Source: CF-46 sp042408445
GTDB taxonomy: Bacteria; Chloroflexota; Limnocylindria; Limnocylindrales; CSP1-4
Direction of reading: 5' to 3'
Length of the DNA: 64,000 bases
Assembly: GCA_042408445.1 (NCBI GenBank)
Contig: JBHORC010000024.1
Coordinates: 90,045 to 154,044 of the forward strand
Positions within the stretch are counted from its first letter, which is position 1, and each line of letters opens with the position of its first letter. Position numbers and translations under genes: made by a program. Positions 1 through 8,487 of the stretch are shown here, one piece after another. A model generated the notes under the pieces. It did no database searches. It worked only from the letters and a program-made list of their open reading frames with translations, and was not told the DNA's origin.

Positions 1-202
1 TCGCCGCCCGATGCTAGTTGGCGCGAGACCAACGGACGTCGACCCGAGAGCCTGTCGGCGTGATCCCGGCGGCCGACGATCGATCGTTGTTGGTTGTGGC
101 CCAACACCGGCCCGCTCGCGAGTCGCGACCGACGAGCAGCGGGTGCTCGTTCCGTCGGCCGGCCCGCGGACTCGACCTGACATCGGCTCTCCCGGCGGAC
201 GC

Positions 203-304
203 GACGAGCGGTCCCTGCTCGCACCGTCCGCCGAGTGGCCTTGCCGCCGCCGGGACGAGCCGTGCCTGCTCTCATCGTCCGCCGAGTGGCCTTGCGGCCG
301 CCGA
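203..304. repeat. 51-bp imperfect tandem duplication
   Basis: Two adjacent 51-bp units (203-253 and 254-304) start with GACGAGC and share an uninterrupted 20-bp core at 225-244 and 276-295. A more diverged copy may lie near 136-170. The unit length is a multiple of three, so open frames through it persist. The whole stretch 1-446 shows no gene I would support: its open frames are Arg/Pro/Ser-rich with no ribosome binding site. Confidence 0.7.
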
Positions 305-396
305 TTCCGACGGCTCGAGCGACGCAACGAGCACGGGCCGCTCACGCCCCGCGCCGCCGTGCGGCGCCGAGCGGTAGGGACCCCCGCAGACACGAA

Positions 397-427
397 GCGA
401 CCGGGCCTGCTCGGCAGGCCCGGTCGC
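397..427. terminator. Intrinsic terminator hairpin after the VOC gene
   Basis: A perfect 13-bp inverted repeat (397-409 with 415-427) closes a 5-nt loop CTCGG. It lies 20 nt past the stop of the leftward VOC gene. There is no long T run on either side, so termination is inferred from stem strength and placement. It could act in both directions. Confidence 0.7.
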
Positions 428-446
428 AACGCTGCCGCAGCGGCGA

Positions 447-785
447 CTACATGATCCCGATGACGTGGCCCTCGGGATCGGCGAACAGCGCGATCGTCGT
501 CTGCGGCGCGACCTCGGTGAGCGGCATCAGGACGCGGCCGCCCTTCGAAGCGACCTTGTCGAGGACGCCCTGCGGGTCGTCGCTGTGCACGTAGAACGTG
601 ACGCCCGCCGGCTGGCCTTCCGGCGCGCCGCCGATCCCGCCGGTGATTCCGTCGCCCTGGCGGTACATGCCGTACCCGCCCGGGTTGTTCGTGTCGATGC
701 TCCAGCCGAAGACATCCCGGAAGAACTCCTGGAGCTTCGCCCCGTCCTTGCCGGTGACCTCGACGTGTACGACCTGAGCTCCCAT
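447..785 (-). CDS. VOC (glyoxalase/bleomycin-resistance fold) family protein
   Basis: A 112-residue protein with the VOC layout: N-terminal strand with HVEV, an FFRDVFGWS helix, a Gly-rich GGIGG turn, the FYVHSDD strand and a C-terminal FADPEGHVIGIM strand. One module of this size normally dimerises. Candidate metal positions are H7, and E107 in DPEGH, but the substrate cannot be read from sequence. The start is well supported: GAGGAGGG sits 5 nt before the ATG. The gene stands alone and diverges from coxM. VOC proteins of this kind are often labelled lactoylglutathione-lyase-like without evidence, so I leave the function open. Confidence 0.85.
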   Translation of the reverse strand: MGAQVVHVEVTGKDGAKLQEFFRDVFGWSIDTNNPGGYGMYRQGDGITGGIGGAPEGQPAGVTFYVHSDDPQGVLDKVASKGGRVLMPLTEVAPQTTIALFADPEGHVIGIM

Positions 786-1110
786 CGGAACCCTCCTCGA
801 CTGTGGCTCTGGCGGCGTGCCTCGTCCGCCCTGTCAATCGATCGACGAACGGCCGGCCGCCGAATCGACAGGGCCCGGACGGGGCCGAGCAGAATCGCCG
901 CCCTCGGACCCCGCGCGCCCGAATCCAGTTGACCCGTCACCGATCGACGGCGCACACTTCGAGTGCGGACCCCCGGACGAAATCGAGCCCGTCACAGACT
1001 CGACCTCCGTCGGCCCGATCGTCGAGATCACGCTGCTCGTCGAGCGCCACCGGGTGCGAGGCGAGCCGTCGAGCGCCCCGCGCGTCAGGGGCGGAGGAGG
1101 ACGGTCGCGC
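786..1110. other. Intergenic region between VOC and coxM
   Basis: These 325 bp separate the divergent VOC and CO dehydrogenase genes and should hold both promoters. Long open frames extend upstream of coxM but lack family similarity. A TTGACC occurs near 926 with no good -10 behind it, and a leftward TTGACA near 834-839 has the same problem. GGAGGAGG at 1093-1100 is the coxM ribosome binding site. I see no other gene. Confidence 0.6.
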
Positions 1111-1980
1111 ATGATTCCCGCAGCCTTCGACTACGTCCGGCCACCGGATCTCGACGCCGCCCTGCGGGTCCTCGCAGAGCGCGAGGGTGAGGCGAAGCTC
1201 CTCTCGGGCGGGTACAGCCTGCTGCCCCTGCTCAAGCTCCGGCTCGCCCAGCCGGCCGTCCTCGTCGACCTCCGCGACGTCGCCGGTCTCGACGGCATCA
1301 CCCGGCGCGACTTCTTCTCGATCGGCGGCCGGGCAACGCATCGGCGGATCCACGAGGACGAGGCGCTCGGCGCGGCGTGGCCCGTCATCCACGAGGCGGC
1401 CGGCGGGATCGGCGACCCGCAGGTCCGCAACTGGGGGACGATCGGCGGCTCGTGCGCCCACGCCGACCCGAGCTCGGACTGGCCGGCCGTGCTGCTCGCT
1501 CTGCGCGCGGACCTGGTCTGTCGCAGCGGGTCCGGCGAGCGCGTCGTCAAGGCCCGCGACTTCTTCCTCGACACCTTCACGACCGCGATCGAGCCGACCG
1601 AGGTCCTGACGGAGGTCCGGATCCCGCTCCCGAACCCGCGGACGGGCAGCGCCTACCGCAAGCTCGAGCGCCGAGCGGGCGACTTCGCGACGGTCGGGGT
1701 CGCTGCGACGCTGACCCTCGCCGACGACGGCACGATCGCCGCGGCAGGAATCGGGCTGACGGCCGTGGCCGAGACGCCGTTCGCGGCGACCGACGCCGAG
1801 GCGGCCCTCGTCGGCCACGCGCTGACCGATGACACGTTCCGCGCGGCGGGTGCCGCCGCAGCCGCCCAGAGCCGGCCCGGCAGCGACAGCCACGGACCCG
1901 CCGAGTACAAGCGGGCGATGGTCGCCGAGATGACGGTGCGGGCGCTGCGGGCCGCAGCCAACCGGACGACCGGCGAGTAA
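1111..1980 (+). CDS. coxM: Aerobic CO dehydrogenase, FAD-binding medium subunit CoxM
   Basis: A 289-residue flavoprotein subunit of a molybdenum hydroxylase. It passes electrons from the 2Fe-2S subunit to FAD and then to the quinone pool. The two FAD-binding signatures of the family are visible: SGGYSLLPLLKLR at about 32-44 and TIGGSCAHADPSSD at about 110-123. The C-terminal CO_deh_flav_C-like part follows. The open frame extends about 98 codons further upstream, but the ATG at 1111 has GGAGGAGG at a proper distance and begins the family-typical FDYVRPPDLDAAL. It is the first gene of an M-S-L ordered set, the order usual for form I CO dehydrogenases. Confidence 0.95.
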   Translation: MIPAAFDYVRPPDLDAALRVLAEREGEAKLLSGGYSLLPLLKLRLAQPAVLVDLRDVAGLDGITRRDFFSIGGRATHRRIHEDEALGAAWPVIHEAAGGIGDPQVRNWGTIGGSCAHADPSSDWPAVLLALRADLVCRSGSGERVVKARDFFLDTFTTAIEPTEVLTEVRIPLPNPRTGSAYRKLERRAGDFATVGVAATLTLADDGTIAAAGIGLTAVAETPFAATDAEAALVGHALTDDTFRAAGAAAAAQSRPGSDSHGPAEYKRAMVAEMTVRALRAAANRTTGE

Positions 1981-1995
1981 CGGAGGCGATCGAGC

Positions 1996-2544
1996 ATGAC
2001 CACCCAGCACGTCTCCGTCACGGTCAACGGCGAGGCCCATGAGGCCGATGTCGAACCGCGCCTCCTCCTCGTCCATCTCCTTCGCGACGTCTTCGGCCTC
2101 ACCGGAACGCACGTCGGGTGCGACACGAGCAACTGCGGCGCCTGCACGGTCCACGTCAACGGCCAGAGCGCGAAGTCCTGCACGATGCTCGCGGTCCAGG
2201 CCGACGGCGCCGAGATCCGGACGATCGAGGGCATGGTCGACGGCGCCACCCTCCACCCGCTCCAGCAGGCCTTCTGGGACCAGCACGGTCTCCAGTGCGG
2301 GTTCTGCACGCCGGGGATGATCATGCAGGCCGCCTGGCTGCTGGACCAGAACCCGAAGCCGTCCGAGCACGAGATCCGGGAGGGGATCAGCGGCAACCTC
2401 TGTCGCTGCACCGGCTACGTGAACATCGTGAAGGCGATCCAGCAGGCGTCGGGCCAGCTCGACACGGGCCAGGCGGCGCCGGTCGTGGCTGCCGAGACCA
2501 CCGACGGACAGGCCGTCTCGGCCGAACCGGCCGCGGCCGGTTGA
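1996..2544 (+). CDS. coxS: Aerobic CO dehydrogenase, 2Fe-2S small subunit CoxS
   Basis: A 182-residue iron-sulfur subunit. Plant-ferredoxin-like cluster ligands are C42, C47, C50 and C62. The second, helical [2Fe-2S]-binding domain has C101, C104, C136 and C138 in CGFC and CRCTGY. Residues up to about 155 match the normal family length. The last 25 residues are an Ala/Thr/Glu-rich extension with no evident role. It starts 15 nt after coxM with GGAGG upstream. It carries electrons from the Mo-Cu site of CoxL to the FAD of CoxM. Confidence 0.95.
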   Translation: MTTQHVSVTVNGEAHEADVEPRLLLVHLLRDVFGLTGTHVGCDTSNCGACTVHVNGQSAKSCTMLAVQADGAEIRTIEGMVDGATLHPLQQAFWDQHGLQCGFCTPGMIMQAAWLLDQNPKPSEHEIREGISGNLCRCTGYVNIVKAIQQASGQLDTGQAAPVVAAETTDGQAVSAEPAAAG

Positions 2545-2560
2545 GCGGGGAGCAGCAGCG

Positions 2561-4957
2561 ATGACGACGGAAGCAACACCCCGCACCAGCCCCGAGATCG
2601 GGGGCATGGGCCACTCGGTCAAGCGCAAGGAGGATCCGCGCTTCATCCGCGGCCGTGGCGAGTACATCGAGGACGTGAACCTGCCGGGCCAGCTGTGGCT
2701 CGACATCGTCCGCAGTCCCTATGCCCACGCGACGATCAAGGGCATCGACGCGAGCGAGGCGCTCAAGGTCCCGGGGGTCCTCGCCGTCATCACCGGCAAG
2801 GATCTCGAGGGCTACAAGCTCCACTGGATGCCGACCCTCGCCGGCGACATGCAGATGGTCCTGCCGACCGACACGGTCATGTACCAGAGCCAGGAAGTCG
2901 CGGCGGTGATCGCGACGAGTCGCTATGCCGCAGCCGACGGCGTCGCCGCGGTCCTCGTCGACTACGACCCGCTCCCCGTCGTGGTGGATCCGTTCAAGGC
3001 GCTCCAGGCGGATGCGCCGGTGCTCCGCCCGGACCGTGCTGCCGACAAGCAGACGAACCGCATCTGGCACTGGGAATCGGGCGACGAGTCCGCGGCGGAC
3101 ACCGCCCTCGCCAACGCCGAGGTCCGGATCGCCGAGGACATCTACATCCCGAGGATCCACGTCGCCTCGATCGAGACGTGCGGTTGCGTCGCGGACTGGG
3201 ATCCGGTTCGCCAGCAGCTCACCCTGCACATGACGACCCAGGCGCCGCACGCGATCCGGACCGTCATCGCCCTCGTCGCCGCGGGCGCCGGGCTGCCGAT
3301 CTCCGAGCAGAACATCCGGGTGAAGACGCACGACATCGGCGGCGGCTTCGGCGGCAAGGTCCCGGTCTACCCGGGCTACGTCCTCGCGGTCGCGGCCTCG
3401 TTCCTCATCGGCAAGCCGGTGAAATGGATCGAGGACCGCTCGGAGAACCTCCAGGCGGACTCCTTCGCCCGGGACTACCACATCCACGCCGAGATGGGCG
3501 CCACGAAGGACGGCCGGATCCAGGCGCTCAAGGTCCGGACGATCGCCGACCACGGCTACACGGACGCCGCGGCCGACCCCTCGAAGTTCCCGGCGGGTCT
3601 GTTCAACGTGATCACCGGGTCGTACGACTTCCCGAACGCGTTCGTCGAGGTCGACGGCGTCTACACGAACAAGCCGCCTGGCGGCGTCGCCTACCGCTGC
3701 TCGTTCCGCGTGACCGAGGCGGTCCACGCGATCGAGCGGATGGTCGACGTCCTGGCGCATGACATCGGCAAGGACCCGGCCCAGGTCCGGATGGAGAACT
3801 TCATCCAGCCCGAGCAGTTCCCGTACACCACGCCGACCGGCTGGTCGTACGACTCGGGCAACTATCCGGCCGCCCTGCAGAAGGCGATGGACCTCATCGA
3901 CTACGCCGGGCTGCGCCGCGAACAGGCCGAGAAGCGCGCCCGTGGCGAGCTCATGGGGATCGGGATCAGCAGCTTCACCGAGATCGTCGGCGCGGGGCCG
4001 TCCCACGACTTCGACATCCTCGGGATCAAGATGTTCGACTCGTGCGAGATCCGGGTCCACCCGACGGGCAAGGTGCTCGCGCGGCTCGGCGTGCAGACGC
4101 AGGGCCAGGGCCACGAGACGACGTTCGCCCAGATCATCGCCGAGGAGCTCGGCTTCCCGGTGCAGGACATCAAGATCGAGGAAGGCGACACGGACACCGC
4201 GCCCTACGGGCTCGGCACGTACGCGTCGCGCTCGACGCCGGTCGCGGGCGCCGCGACCGCGATCGCGGCCCGGAAGATCCGGGAGAAGGCCCGCAAGATC
4301 GCCGCCCACCTCCTCGAGGCGAGCGAGGACGACCTCGAGTGGGAGCCCGGCAAGTTCAGCGTCAAGGGCTCGCCGGACCGGTTCAAGACGATCCAGGAGA
4401 TCGCCTTCGCGGCCTACACGAACCATCCGGCCGGGATGGAGGCGGGCCTGGAGGCCGTCGACTACTACGACCCGCCGAACCTGACGTTCCCGTTCGGCAG
4501 CTACATCTGTGTCGTCGACATCGACAAGGGCACCGGCGAGGTGAAGATCCGCCGGTTCGTCGCGGTGGACGACTGCGGCAACATCATCAACCCGATGATC
4601 GTCGACGGCCAGATCCACGGCGGCCTCACGATGGGCCTCGCCCCGGCGCTGTACGAGGCGATCACGTACGACGAGAACGGCAACAACCTCGCCGGCACGT
4701 TCATGGATTACCTGCTCCCGACCGCGCTCGAGACGCCCGCCTGGGAGCTCGAGAAGACCGTCACGCCTTCGCCGCATCACCCGATCGGGGCCAAGGGCGT
4801 CGGCGAGTCGGCGACCGTCGGCGCGCCGCCCGCGATCGCCAATGCCGTCGTCGATGCCCTGTGGCACCTCGGCGTCCGGAACATCGACATCCCGATCACC
4901 CCGCCGAAGGTGTGGGCGATCCTCAACGAGAAGGGCGTCGTCGGCGCTCCGGCCTGA
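2561..4957 (+). CDS. coxL: Aerobic CO dehydrogenase, Mo-Cu large subunit CoxL (form I)
   Basis: A 798-residue catalytic subunit oxidising CO with water to CO2. It holds molybdopterin cytosine dinucleotide. The active-site loop reads AYRCSFR (377-383), the signature of true form I CO dehydrogenases. C380 would be the Cu ligand; form II homologues have AYRGAGR-like loops. Other family marks are GGGFGGKVPVYPGYV in the cofactor region and GVGES with the catalytic-type Glu at E749. Length is close to the roughly 800 residues usual for CoxL. GGGGAG precedes the ATG. Because the Cys is present, CO oxidation is a strong call rather than a generic xanthine-dehydrogenase-family label. Confidence 0.96.
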   Translation: MTTEATPRTSPEIGGMGHSVKRKEDPRFIRGRGEYIEDVNLPGQLWLDIVRSPYAHATIKGIDASEALKVPGVLAVITGKDLEGYKLHWMPTLAGDMQMVLPTDTVMYQSQEVAAVIATSRYAAADGVAAVLVDYDPLPVVVDPFKALQADAPVLRPDRAADKQTNRIWHWESGDESAADTALANAEVRIAEDIYIPRIHVASIETCGCVADWDPVRQQLTLHMTTQAPHAIRTVIALVAAGAGLPISEQNIRVKTHDIGGGFGGKVPVYPGYVLAVAASFLIGKPVKWIEDRSENLQADSFARDYHIHAEMGATKDGRIQALKVRTIADHGYTDAAADPSKFPAGLFNVITGSYDFPNAFVEVDGVYTNKPPGGVAYRCSFRVTEAVHAIERMVDVLAHDIGKDPAQVRMENFIQPEQFPYTTPTGWSYDSGNYPAALQKAMDLIDYAGLRREQAEKRARGELMGIGISSFTEIVGAGPSHDFDILGIKMFDSCEIRVHPTGKVLARLGVQTQGQGHETTFAQIIAEELGFPVQDIKIEEGDTDTAPYGLGTYASRSTPVAGAATAIAARKIREKARKIAAHLLEASEDDLEWEPGKFSVKGSPDRFKTIQEIAFAAYTNHPAGMEAGLEAVDYYDPPNLTFPFGSYICVVDIDKGTGEVKIRRFVAVDDCGNIINPMIVDGQIHGGLTMGLAPALYEAITYDENGNNLAGTFMDYLLPTALETPAWELEKTVTPSPHHPIGAKGVGESATVGAPPAIANAVVDALWHLGVRNIDIPITPPKVWAILNEKGVVGAPA

Positions 4958-4979
4958 CGACGCCGCCCCTCGGCCCATC

Positions 4980-6074
4980 GTGAGCCACAGCATCTTTCGT
5001 CGAGCGGCCGAGCTCGAGCAGGCCGGTCGCCCGTTCGTCGTCGCGACCGTCGTTGCCGTCGCGCGGCCCACCTCCGCTCGCCCCGGAGCGAGCGGCATCG
5101 TCCACCCGGATGGAACGATCGAGGGCTGGGTCGGCGGCAGCTGCGCCCAGCCCGTGGTCGTGCGGGAGGCGCTCCACGCGATGGCCGACGGCCAGCCGCG
5201 TCTCCTCCGCCTGTCGAAGGACGCGCCGGCCGAGGGCCGCCGTGCCGACGGCATCGTCGAGCTCGTGATGACGTGCCATTCCGGCGGCACGCTGGAGATC
5301 TACGTGGAACCCCATCTTCCCGCGCCGCTCCTCTGGATCGCCGGCACGACCCCGATTGCCGGCGCGCTCGTCACCCTCGGCGCCGCGAGCGGCTGGCGCG
5401 TCTCGGTCTTCGATCCGGTTGCCCAGAGCGAGGACTTCCCGGCTGCCGAACGCGTCAGTCAGGAGACGTCGTTGGGCCGCGTCGATCCGGAGGCCAGTCC
5501 GTACGTCGTCGTCGCGACGCAGGGCGTCTGGGACGAGGAAGCGCTCGCCGCCGGGCTGCGCCGATCCGCGTCCTATGTCGGCCTCGTCGCCTCGCCGACC
5601 CGGGCGAACGTCGTCCGGCAGTGGCTGCGCGAGGAGACCGGGCTCGCCGAGGAGCGGCTCGCCGCGCTGCGCGCGCCCGCTGGGATGGATCTCGGCGCGG
5701 AGACGGCGGAGGAGATCGCCCTGTCGATCCTGGCCGAGCTCGTCCAGGTCCGGCGCGGGCGCGCTCCCTTCGTCGCGTCCCCGGGGCCGGCGACGATGAC
5801 CGGTGACGCGGCGCTCGTCGTCCCGCCGATCCAGCCCGTCGTCGATGACATCGTGCTGGTCGATCCGGTCTGCGGGATGACCGTGGACCGCGCTCACGCC
5901 CGCCACCTCGCCGAGCACGAGGGAACGGTCTACGCGTTCTGCTCGATCGGCTGTCGGACGCGCTTCATCCGCGAGCCCGCCGCGTTCCTCGCCGCGCCGG
6001 GGACCGCCGGGATGTCACCTGCCGGTCGACCCGCGACCGTTGGCGGCGACTCCCCGTTATCATCCGACGCCTGA
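4980..6074 (+). CDS. XdhC/CoxI-family maturation factor fused to a YHS domain
   Basis: A 364-residue protein starting at a GTG 22 nt after coxL. Residues about 1-110 match the XdhC/CoxI N-terminal domain (ARPGASGIV, GGSCAQPVV). A Rossmann-like XdhC C-terminal domain follows (WIAGTTPIAGALVTLG, then YVGLVASPTR). Family members bind and insert the molybdenum cofactor, or help sulfurate it. Residues about 290-340 form a YHS module with DPVCGM (C298) and CSIGC (C321, C325), a metal-binding unit seen in copper- and heavy-metal-handling proteins. In a locus whose enzyme needs a Cu-S-Mo centre, a Cys-rich metal module on the maturation factor is suggestive, but copper delivery is inference. Confidence 0.88.
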   Translation: MSHSIFRRAAELEQAGRPFVVATVVAVARPTSARPGASGIVHPDGTIEGWVGGSCAQPVVVREALHAMADGQPRLLRLSKDAPAEGRRADGIVELVMTCHSGGTLEIYVEPHLPAPLLWIAGTTPIAGALVTLGAASGWRVSVFDPVAQSEDFPAAERVSQETSLGRVDPEASPYVVVATQGVWDEEALAAGLRRSASYVGLVASPTRANVVRQWLREETGLAEERLAALRAPAGMDLGAETAEEIALSILAELVQVRRGRAPFVASPGPATMTGDAALVVPPIQPVVDDIVLVDPVCGMTVDRAHARHLAEHEGTVYAFCSIGCRTRFIREPAAFLAAPGTAGMSPAGRPATVGGDSPLSSDA

Positions 6075-6153
6075 CCGGCACCCCAGCCCGCCGGTCGCCG
6101 TTCCTCCACGCCGCAACGGCTCGAACGGTCGCCCACGACCCACGGAGCGCCGC

Positions 6154-6594
6154 ATGAAGTTCGCCGGTACCGTCGACATCGCCGCGCCACGCGACCGCGT
6201 CTGGGCGTTCGTCATCGACCCGAACCAGGTCGGCAAGTGCGGGCCCGGCGTCGAATCGATCGAGGTCGTCGACGCGACGCACTTCAAGGCAACGGCGAAG
6301 GTCGGGATCGGGTTCATCAGCGCCCGGTTCGTCGTGAACATGGAGATGGCGGATCAGCAGCCGCCCGATCGGGCGGTCATCAAGGCGCACGGCCAGGCGC
6401 CCGGGAGCGCAGTGGACGCGACCGCGTCGATGACCCTGAGCGACGGCCCGAGCGGCGGCACCCGCATGGACTGGGACGCTGACGTGATGATCTCCGGCAG
6501 CCTGGCATCGCTCGGCTCGCGGCTGATCGAAGGCACCGCCAACAAGATGATCGGCCAGACGTTCGACTGCATGAAGGCGACCCTCGAGGCCTGA
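6154..6594 (+). CDS. coxG: CoxG-family SRPBCC protein
   Basis: A 146-residue protein of the CO dehydrogenase subunit G family, a START/SRPBCC fold with a hydrophobic pocket. Diagnostic features are the opening MKFAGTVDIAAPRDRVW, the central GPGVESIE and the C-terminal amphipathic helix ending DCMKATLEA. In cox loci CoxG is thought to help anchor the enzyme to the membrane; it is not part of the catalytic core. GGAG sits 6 nt before the ATG. It follows the XdhC-YHS gene by 79 nt and probably shares the cox transcript. It lacks the long C-terminal membrane tail of some CoxG proteins. Confidence 0.88.
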   Translation: MKFAGTVDIAAPRDRVWAFVIDPNQVGKCGPGVESIEVVDATHFKATAKVGIGFISARFVVNMEMADQQPPDRAVIKAHGQAPGSAVDATASMTLSDGPSGGTRMDWDADVMISGSLASLGSRLIEGTANKMIGQTFDCMKATLEA

Positions 6595-6619
6595 GGCCGA
6601 CGATCCCGCCGGCCCGAAG

Positions 6620-8476
6620 ATGAACATGCTCCCGCTTCACGCGCCGCTCCGAAGCGCGCTCGGCGATCTTGCCGACGCCGTTCCGCACCTCGTCTGGGTC
6701 GCGGCTGACGACGGGACCGTCCGCGATTACAACGGCCGGATCGCCGACTATGCGGATGCCCGGCTGGCGGGACAGGACGGCTGGCGCTGGGAGGCGCTCG
6801 TCCACCCCGACGACCTCGGGCCGACGACGGAGGCCTGGCACGAAGCGGTCGCCCGCGGCGGTCCGTACGAGCACGAGCACCGGCTCCGGATGGCCGACGG
6901 GACGTTCCGCTGGCACCTGAGCCGCGGCGTCGCGGTCCGCGACGAGGCGACCGGCGAGGTGACCTGGTATGGCACGGCCACGGACATCGACGGCGGTCGC
7001 GTCGCCGAGGATCTGCTACGCCGGACCCAGAGCTCGCTCGCGCTGGCGATGCGCGGTGGCCGCATGGGCTGGTGGACGCGCGACCTCGAGACCGAGGTCG
7101 TGACGTGGAGCCCCGAGCTCGAGGAGCTGTTCGGGTTGCCGCCGGGTGGGTTCGAGGGGCGCGAGACCGCGTTCCTCGAGCGGGTCGTGCCGGAGGATCG
7201 GGCCGCGGTCTCCGCCGCCGTCGCGAACGCGCTCGCGAACCGGACGGATTACATCGTCGAGTTCCGGTTCCAGCACGCGGACGGCTCGATCCGCTGGATG
7301 GACGGCCGCGGGCGTGCCACGTACGAGGGCGACCGTCCGACGGTCCTCTACGGCATCGGGATCGACATCACGATCCGCAAGGAGGCGGAGGAGGAGCTTC
7401 GGGGCCGGGAGGAGCGGCTGCGCCTGGCCGCCGAGGCGGGCGAGTTCGGCCTGTATGACTACGACCTGGTGACCGGCGAGCGCTACTGGTCGCCGGAGCT
7501 CCACGAGATCGTGGCGACGAGCGGCGCGACGCCGTCCCCGGACGCCCCACCCATCCATCCCGACGATCGCGAGGCGGCCCTGGAGCGATTCGCCGCTGCC
7601 CAGCTGCCGACGGGTGACGGATCGATCGACCACGAGTTCCGGGTCGTCCGTCCGGACGGGACGATCCGCTGGGTCTCGACCCACGGCCAGACTTACTTCT
7701 CCGAGGCGGAACCGTCTCCGTCACGACGGGCGCTCCGCTCGATCGGCGTCGTCGTCGACGTGACCGAGCGCAAGCAGGCGGACGAGCTGCGCGACGTGTT
7801 CGTCGGGATGCTGAGCCACGAGCTTCGCACACCCGTCACGGCGATCTTCGGCGGGAGCCAGCTCCTCCGGCGACCGAACCTCGACGAGGCGGACCGGAGG
7901 GGGATCATCGACGACATCGTCTCGGAGAGCGAGCGACTGGAGCGCCTCGTCGAGAACCTCCTCGTCCTCGCCCGGGCGGAGCGGCACGTGGTCGAGAGTG
8001 GCAGCGATCCGGTCCTCGTCCGGCCGCTGATGGAGCGGATCCTCGCCGACAAGCGACGGCGCTGGCCGGACGCGACGATCGTCCTCGAGGCCGCCGCCGG
8101 GCTGCCGCCGGCGCGCTGCGACGAGGCATCGTTCGAGCTCGTGCTCCGGAACCTCGTCTCGAACGCCCTGAAGTACGGTGACGAAGGGGAGATCCTCGTC
8201 CGGGCGGCCCTCGTCGACGGCGACATCGAGATCAGCGTGTGCGACGAGGGGCCGGGTCTCCCGGACGACCCCTCACGGCTGTTCGATCTGTTCTATCGGA
8301 CGGACACGGCGCGACGACGGGCGCAGGGTGCCGGGATCGGCCTGTACGTGGTCCGGGCCCTGGTCGAATCCGCCGGCGGGACGACGTGGGCCCGGAATCG
8401 GCCGGAAGGCGGCGCGGAGTTCGGGTTCCGGCTGCCGGCGTACGGCGAGGCCGACGACCTGTTCGACGGCGACTGA
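6620..8476 (+). CDS. Three-PAS sensor histidine kinase, apparently cytoplasmic
   Basis: A 618-residue kinase. Three PAS/PAC units with the PAS_3-type HPDD signature lie at about 15-130, 135-260 and 265-385. A HisKA dimerisation helix carries the phospho-acceptor H400 in LSHELRTP. The HATPase_c domain has the N box NLVSNALKY (about 511-519), DEGPGLP and GAGIGLYVV. No transmembrane segment or signal peptide is visible, so it should sense an intracellular cue through a PAS ligand. No response regulator gene is adjacent. It lies 25 nt after coxG, which suggests a role linked to CO oxidation, for example redox or gas sensing, but nothing in the PAS domains identifies haem or flavin. Confidence 0.9.
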   Translation: MNMLPLHAPLRSALGDLADAVPHLVWVAADDGTVRDYNGRIADYADARLAGQDGWRWEALVHPDDLGPTTEAWHEAVARGGPYEHEHRLRMADGTFRWHLSRGVAVRDEATGEVTWYGTATDIDGGRVAEDLLRRTQSSLALAMRGGRMGWWTRDLETEVVTWSPELEELFGLPPGGFEGRETAFLERVVPEDRAAVSAAVANALANRTDYIVEFRFQHADGSIRWMDGRGRATYEGDRPTVLYGIGIDITIRKEAEEELRGREERLRLAAEAGEFGLYDYDLVTGERYWSPELHEIVATSGATPSPDAPPIHPDDREAALERFAAAQLPTGDGSIDHEFRVVRPDGTIRWVSTHGQTYFSEAEPSPSRRALRSIGVVVDVTERKQADELRDVFVGMLSHELRTPVTAIFGGSQLLRRPNLDEADRRGIIDDIVSESERLERLVENLLVLARAERHVVESGSDPVLVRPLMERILADKRRRWPDATIVLEAAAGLPPARCDEASFELVLRNLVSNALKYGDEGEILVRAALVDGDIEISVCDEGPGLPDDPSRLFDLFYRTDTARRRAQGAGIGLYVVRALVESAGGTTWARNRPEGGAEFGFRLPAYGEADDLFDGD

Positions 8477-8487
8477 CGCGGTCGGCG

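Noticed and set aside
11..454. Open frames across the left-edge repeat
   Set aside because: Arg/Pro/Ser-rich, no ribosome binding site, ends inside a terminator region and the neighbouring VOC gene. Kept only as a repeat observation.
834..839. TTGACA as a VOC promoter -35
   Set aside because: No TANNNT box is found 16-19 bp downstream on the minus strand.
2387..5290. Very long minus-strand open frame (967 codons) opposite coxL
   Set aside because: Its product is Arg/Asp/Val low-complexity, has no domain, and mirrors the codon pattern of coxL, whose family motifs are unmistakable. High GC leaves the antisense frame open.
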